Source: a virus. From it: 47,481 nt of DNA. Each line of letters opens with the position of its first letter. The stretch's first letter is position 1. Shown here piece by piece: positions 45,053 to 47,481 of this stretch. A model generated the notes under the pieces. The model saw nothing but the letters and a program-made list of their open reading frames with translations. It made no database searches and was not told where the DNA came from. Position numbers and translations under genes: made by a program. The stretch spans positions 1 to 47,481 of the IMG/VR virus record IMGVR_UViG_3300020421_000033. One strand, 5' to 3'.

Positions 45053-45061
45053 GCACTTTTT

Positions 45062-45069
45062 TATAAATA
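45062..45069 (+). promoter_or_regulatory. Late promoter, rightward
   Basis: TATAAATA lies ten bases beyond the leftward early promoter's -35 box, so this gap is a divergent early/late regulatory region. It would drive the small genes from 45105. Confidence 0.65.
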
Positions 45070-45104
45070 TTTTCAGTAATATTAACACTCAACTGGAGCG
45101 AGTA

Positions 45105-45167
45105 ATGGTTGAAATACTTACTATATTAGCGTTAGCAGTAAATCTGTTAACAAGTCTTTTACGCTAG
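45105..45167 (+). CDS. 20-residue hydrophobic peptide (possible)
   Basis: ATG 45105 has GGAG ten bases upstream and lies 36 bases after a late promoter. It encodes MVEILTILALAVNLLTSLLR, one membrane helix. Very short, but the promoter and ribosome site support expression. It could be a tiny membrane regulator. Confidence 0.4.
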   Translation: MVEILTILALAVNLLTSLLR

Positions 45168-45239
45168 AATTTGTGAATCTTATACATAAGTGTGTTGAGA
45201 CTTCCAGAGAATAGCTAAGCTAAGGAACAGGACACACAA

Positions 45240-45494
45240 ATGACTTTCAAGGAACGACTACAGCGCATACGAGGCAAGGCGCAAAAATCTATCACTACTG
45301 ACAATCTCGTTGACATTTCTGTTGACATATTGATATTGGTCTTTGATGTATTAAGTTCGCCTATCTTAATTGTAATGAGAGTTGTAAGGTTCTTAATTAG
45401 AAAGTATGTTATTAAATATATAAAGGCCTTTCTTAAATGGTTTATCCATAAAGTGTTAAAGATAGATAATACGCCTTTAGATTGGAAAGATTAA
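45240..45494 (+). CDS. Small basic membrane-associated protein
   Basis: 84 residues with AAGGAACAGGA upstream. The N terminus is basic (ERLQRIRGKAQKS); a long hydrophobic stretch (about 28-50, ILILVFDVLSSPILIVMRVV) is followed by basic amphipathic helices (RKYVIKYIKAFLKWFIHKVL). This suggests a membrane-bound peptide, perhaps monotopic. Function unknown. Confidence 0.6.
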   Translation: MTFKERLQRIRGKAQKSITTDNLVDISVDILILVFDVLSSPILIVMRVVRFLIRKYVIKYIKAFLKWFIHKVLKIDNTPLDWKD

Positions 45495-45495
45495 A

Positions 45496-45795
45496 ATGAT
45501 TAATGGATTGTGGTTAGTTGATAGAATTGAATATTGGATAGGGAGAGGGCGACTCTTGTTCTCTATGTGTTTGCGATTGTTAACTTGGGCCGGACTAACG
45601 GTAATGGTTGCGTATGGTTTAGCGTTTCTTTATGTTGCGATTATAGGTACGATTACTGAAAGAAGCGAATTTAATGAGATAGTTGGTTCTTCTATGTTAG
45701 ATGAATTTTATTACTTTATTCTACCAGCGTTATTAATAACTAGTCGTAAATATATAAATAGTTTTATTCGTTCAACCATTTTTGGTCGGAAGTAA
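45496..45795 (+). CDS. Two-span membrane protein
   Basis: 99 residues. Span one is about 27-52 (LLTWAGLTVMVAYGLAFLYV and AIIG), span two about 70-83 (FYYFILPALLIT). The N terminus has an amphipathic WLVDRIEYWIGRGRL stretch. It starts one base after the previous stop. No function is recognised; the size would suit a holin or antiholin, but no motif supports that. Confidence 0.6.
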   Translation: MINGLWLVDRIEYWIGRGRLLFSMCLRLLTWAGLTVMVAYGLAFLYVAIIGTITERSEFNEIVGSSMLDEFYYFILPALLITSRKYINSFIRSTIFGRK

Positions 45796-45843
45796 GGCAC
45801 TCGCCTGAAGGAACGCACCTAACTTGAAACATAGGAGGGTGTT

Positions 45844-46038
45844 ATGAATAGACATACTTATTTACTCTCCACTTATAGAAAGAAGAAACAAATAGAGCGT
45901 AAAGAAAAGGCTCTTGCGTCTTCTCGTACAGAAGTGGATATAAATGGTAATGGTACTTCTGGTTATACCTTAAAAGAAGGTAAAAACAAAAACAAAGTAC
46001 TTGGCCATAGAGTAGTCAAATCAACCGATAATTGGTAA
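45844..46038 (+). CDS. Small basic protein
   Basis: 64 residues with a strong AGGAGGG ahead of ATG 45844. It is Lys/Arg-rich (YRKKKQIERKEKALASSRTE) with a Gly/Asn turn (DINGNGTSGYTLKEGKNKN). It may bind nucleic acid. A hairpin follows. Function unknown. Confidence 0.6.
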   Translation: MNRHTYLLSTYRKKKQIERKEKALASSRTEVDINGNGTSGYTLKEGKNKNKVLGHRVVKSTDNW

Positions 46039-46044
46039 TATTTT

Positions 46045-46064
46045 GGGGGAGTTAAATCTCCCCT
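46045..46064 (+). terminator. Probable terminator hairpin
   Basis: GGGGAG/CTCCCC with loop TTAAAT (46046-46063), an extra G-T pair outside. The T run after it is weak (AAATACTTTT), so termination may be partial. Confidence 0.5.
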
Positions 46065-46074
46065 AAATACTTTT

Positions 46075-46401
46075 ATGAGTAATTTAATAAACTTAACAGA
46101 TAACGCAGTATCACATCTACAAACTTTAGCAAAAGAACATAACAAAAAATATGTTCGTTTAGAAGTTAAAGGTGGTGGTTGTGCTGGGTTTAAATACGAC
46201 TGGAAGTTTGAAGATGAAGCAGATACTAATGATGAGGTTATTCTACACGATAACTTTACATTGTTGGTTGATAAGTCTAGCATATTAATGTTAGCAGGTA
46301 TGACTATAGAATATCGTAAGGAGATATTTGGGTCATTTTTAGAATTAAAGAATCCCAACGCAACAAGTAGTTGTGGTTGTGGAGAAAGTTTTGGAGTATA
46401 A
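46075..46401 (+). CDS. A-type Fe-S carrier, IscA/ErpA-like
   Basis: 108 residues, the usual IscA length. INLTDNAVSHLQTL is followed by VRLEVKGGGCAGFKY (Cys36) and a C-terminal SSCGCGESF (Cys100 and Cys102), the three cluster ligands. It would carry Fe-S clusters to apo-proteins. Similar genes occur in other marine myoviruses as host-derived accessory genes. It is followed by a CxxC protein and an oxygenase. Confidence 0.93.
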   Translation: MSNLINLTDNAVSHLQTLAKEHNKKYVRLEVKGGGCAGFKYDWKFEDEADTNDEVILHDNFTLLVDKSSILMLAGMTIEYRKEIFGSFLELKNPNATSSCGCGESFGV

Positions 46402-46402
46402 A

Positions 46403-46660
46403 ATGAATTATGATAGAATAAAACAAGAAGAAGCGTTATATTCAGAATCTTGTGGGTCTTGTATACCTATAGAAAAAGACCACAAATATCAAAGTGAGTT
46501 GTTAAAGAAACAATTACAAATGATATTAGATGATGAAAGAGGCGACAACGATTTAGATAAAAAGATAAAGATATTAGAAACACAAAATAAGATATTACAA
46601 GCGGAAAAGAAGTTTCTTGCCGATACATTAAAAGAACACGGCATATTGACAATGAAGTAA
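46403..46660 (+). CDS. Small CxxC coiled-coil protein
   Basis: 85 residues from ATG 46403, with GGAG upstream. SCGSC at residues 16-20 offers two Cys (a redox or metal pair), and the rest is a coiled coil (LLKKQLQMILDDE and KIKILETQNKILQAEKKFL). It lies directly after the Fe-S carrier gene, so a link to cluster handling is possible but not shown. A promoter overlaps its end. Confidence 0.6.
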   Translation: MNYDRIKQEEALYSESCGSCIPIEKDHKYQSELLKKQLQMILDDERGDNDLDKKIKILETQNKILQAEKKFLADTLKEHGILTMK

Positions 46661-46674
46661 TTATGTTGTATAGT
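46646..46674 (+). promoter_or_regulatory. Early-type promoter before the oxygenase gene
   Basis: TTGACA at 46646-46651, 17-bp spacer, TATAGT at 46669-46674. The prefix is CATA, not GTGC. Start near 46681; GGAG precedes ATG 46695. Confidence 0.6.
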
Positions 46675-46694
46675 AATTATTGGAGTGAATTAAA

Positions 46695-47480
46695 ATGACA
46701 AAATTTAGAGAACAAACCGTAATACCTCAAATAGTACATCCGAAGATAAACGGAGAAGTATTATATCCTTTTGGACCACCTGTCTATCGTACAGAATTAG
46801 ATACAAAGATTGTTGATATGCTGATAGCAGAAGGTCAACGAACAAGAGAACAAAAAGATTTAGACCATAGATTAAAACTAGCAGGTAATATGAAGTCTGG
46901 TACTTCTGTTCTATTTCCTGCAGGTCCTGATAAAGATGTTAGAAACAGAGCAGACCAAGCAATCGTTCAAAAAGTATTTGAGTTCTTTGAAATACTACAA
47001 TCACAATATGGTAAAGATTGGCCTAATATAGAAAAGATGATGTTAGGTAATAGTGGTGGTATGGGTGCATTAAGATTACAACAATTATGGATTAACTTTC
47101 AACAAGCAGGTGATTATAATCCTTTACACGACCACGGTGGTCTTTTTAGTTTTGTTATATTTGGTGATATAGATGAAAAGATATTTACAGAAGATGTACC
47201 ACCTACAAATACTAATATAGCAGGTAAACTAATATTTCATTATGGTGAACAGATTACAAAACTACAATCAAATAGTTTTTCAGTAGAACCATATAAAGGT
47301 TTGATGTATGTTTTTCCTGCGGCTTTACAACATACGGTACCACCTTATTTTAAAGAGTTTGAAAGAATTAGTATAAGTGGTAACTATGTACTAGAACAAA
47401 ATCAACCACAATCAAAACTTAATCCTGTTAAGTTAGATTTAGAAGATGATAAAGTAGCACAAATGATGATGAAGCAATGA
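46695..47480 (+). CDS. 2-oxoglutarate/Fe(II) oxygenase-like protein
   Basis: 261 residues, ending on TGA at 47478-47480, one base from the window edge. LQQLWINFQQAGDYNPLHDH holds likely metal ligands His145 and His147 (or Asp146), and LMYVFPAALQHTVPPYF holds His213; Arg224 in ERISISGNY may bind 2-oxoglutarate. This matches the phage 2OG-Fe(II) oxygenase group. Substrate unknown; options include modification of proteins or nucleobases. An early promoter lies just before it. Confidence 0.75.
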   Translation: MTKFREQTVIPQIVHPKINGEVLYPFGPPVYRTELDTKIVDMLIAEGQRTREQKDLDHRLKLAGNMKSGTSVLFPAGPDKDVRNRADQAIVQKVFEFFEILQSQYGKDWPNIEKMMLGNSGGMGALRLQQLWINFQQAGDYNPLHDHGGLFSFVIFGDIDEKIFTEDVPPTNTNIAGKLIFHYGEQITKLQSNSFSVEPYKGLMYVFPAALQHTVPPYFKEFERISISGNYVLEQNQPQSKLNPVKLDLEDDKVAQMMMKQ

Positions 47481-47481
47481 T

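Noticed and set aside
1-47481. CRISPR arrays, transposons, integrase or attachment sites
   Set aside because: No spaced direct repeats, transposase or recombinase motifs, or terminal inverted repeats were found.

Overview
The window is a 47.5 kb, AT-rich, almost fully coding stretch of a T4-type myovirus genome from a marine setting. Proteins with recognisable T4 relationships include the primase gp61, NrdA/NrdB, RNase H, gp33, gp59, gp32, gp54, gp26, a tape measure (gp29 type), gp4, gp48, gp53, gp27 and gp5. Many other proteins resemble unnamed families that recur in T4-like cyanophages and pelagiphages. The host is probably an alphaproteobacterium, perhaps SAR11-like: the genome carries a circularly permuted two-piece tmRNA, which is the alphaproteobacterial form, and base composition is low GC. 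The host call is inference.

Layout. (1) 1-5.2 kb: late, rightward genes for small structural or virion-associated proteins, a DUF1353-type protein and a candidate spanin pair. (2) 5.2-9.2 kb: late-type genes for exported or membrane-anchored proteins, including a 587-residue secreted protein with a long Glu/Thr-rich tract. (3) 9.2-14.5 kb: primase, class Ia ribonucleotide reductase, a zinc-ribbon microprotein and a RuvC-like nuclease. (4) 14.7-29.8 kb: early accessory genes, mostly small. They include a run of signal-peptide and lipoproteins, glutaredoxin, a conserved winged-helix-like protein, RNase H, an SprT-like protease, two candidate peptidoglycan hydrolases and a PD-(D/E)XK exonuclease. 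(5) 29.8-33.4 kb: two exported proteins, the split tmRNA, then gp33-gp59-gp32 in T4 order. (6) 33.4-44.4 kb: the baseplate/tail module (gp2-like, gp54, gp26 with a predicted -1 frameshift extension, tape measure, gp48, gp53, gp27, gp5), with gp4 on the opposite strand. (7) 44.5-47.5 kb: small membrane proteins, a short leftward pair, an IscA-like Fe-S carrier and a 2-oxoglutarate oxygenase-like protein.

Transcription logic. Two promoter classes can be read directly. Early promoters have TTGACA and a -10 box, usually 17 bp apart, and most carry the extended -35 block GTGCTTGACA or TGCTTGACA. They sit before primase, the small-gene clusters, the exonuclease, gp33 and others. Late promoters match the T4 NATAAATA box and sit before the structural genes and gp32. 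The gene for gp33, the late-transcription coactivator, is itself behind an early promoter, which fits an early-to-late cascade.

Main points of interest are: the permuted two-piece tmRNA with a G3-U70 acceptor stem, a tag ending ALAA and an unusual small ORF between its pieces; a textbook -1 slippery site plus hairpin in gp26; several early promoters placed so that the predicted transcript starts on the start codon; twin hairpins with identical 16-nt loops; and a leader-peptide/hairpin arrangement hiding a ribosome binding site. No CRISPR array, insertion sequence, integrase or canonical tRNA was seen. No gene-free stretch exceeds 300 bases except 30325-30705, which holds the tmRNA.
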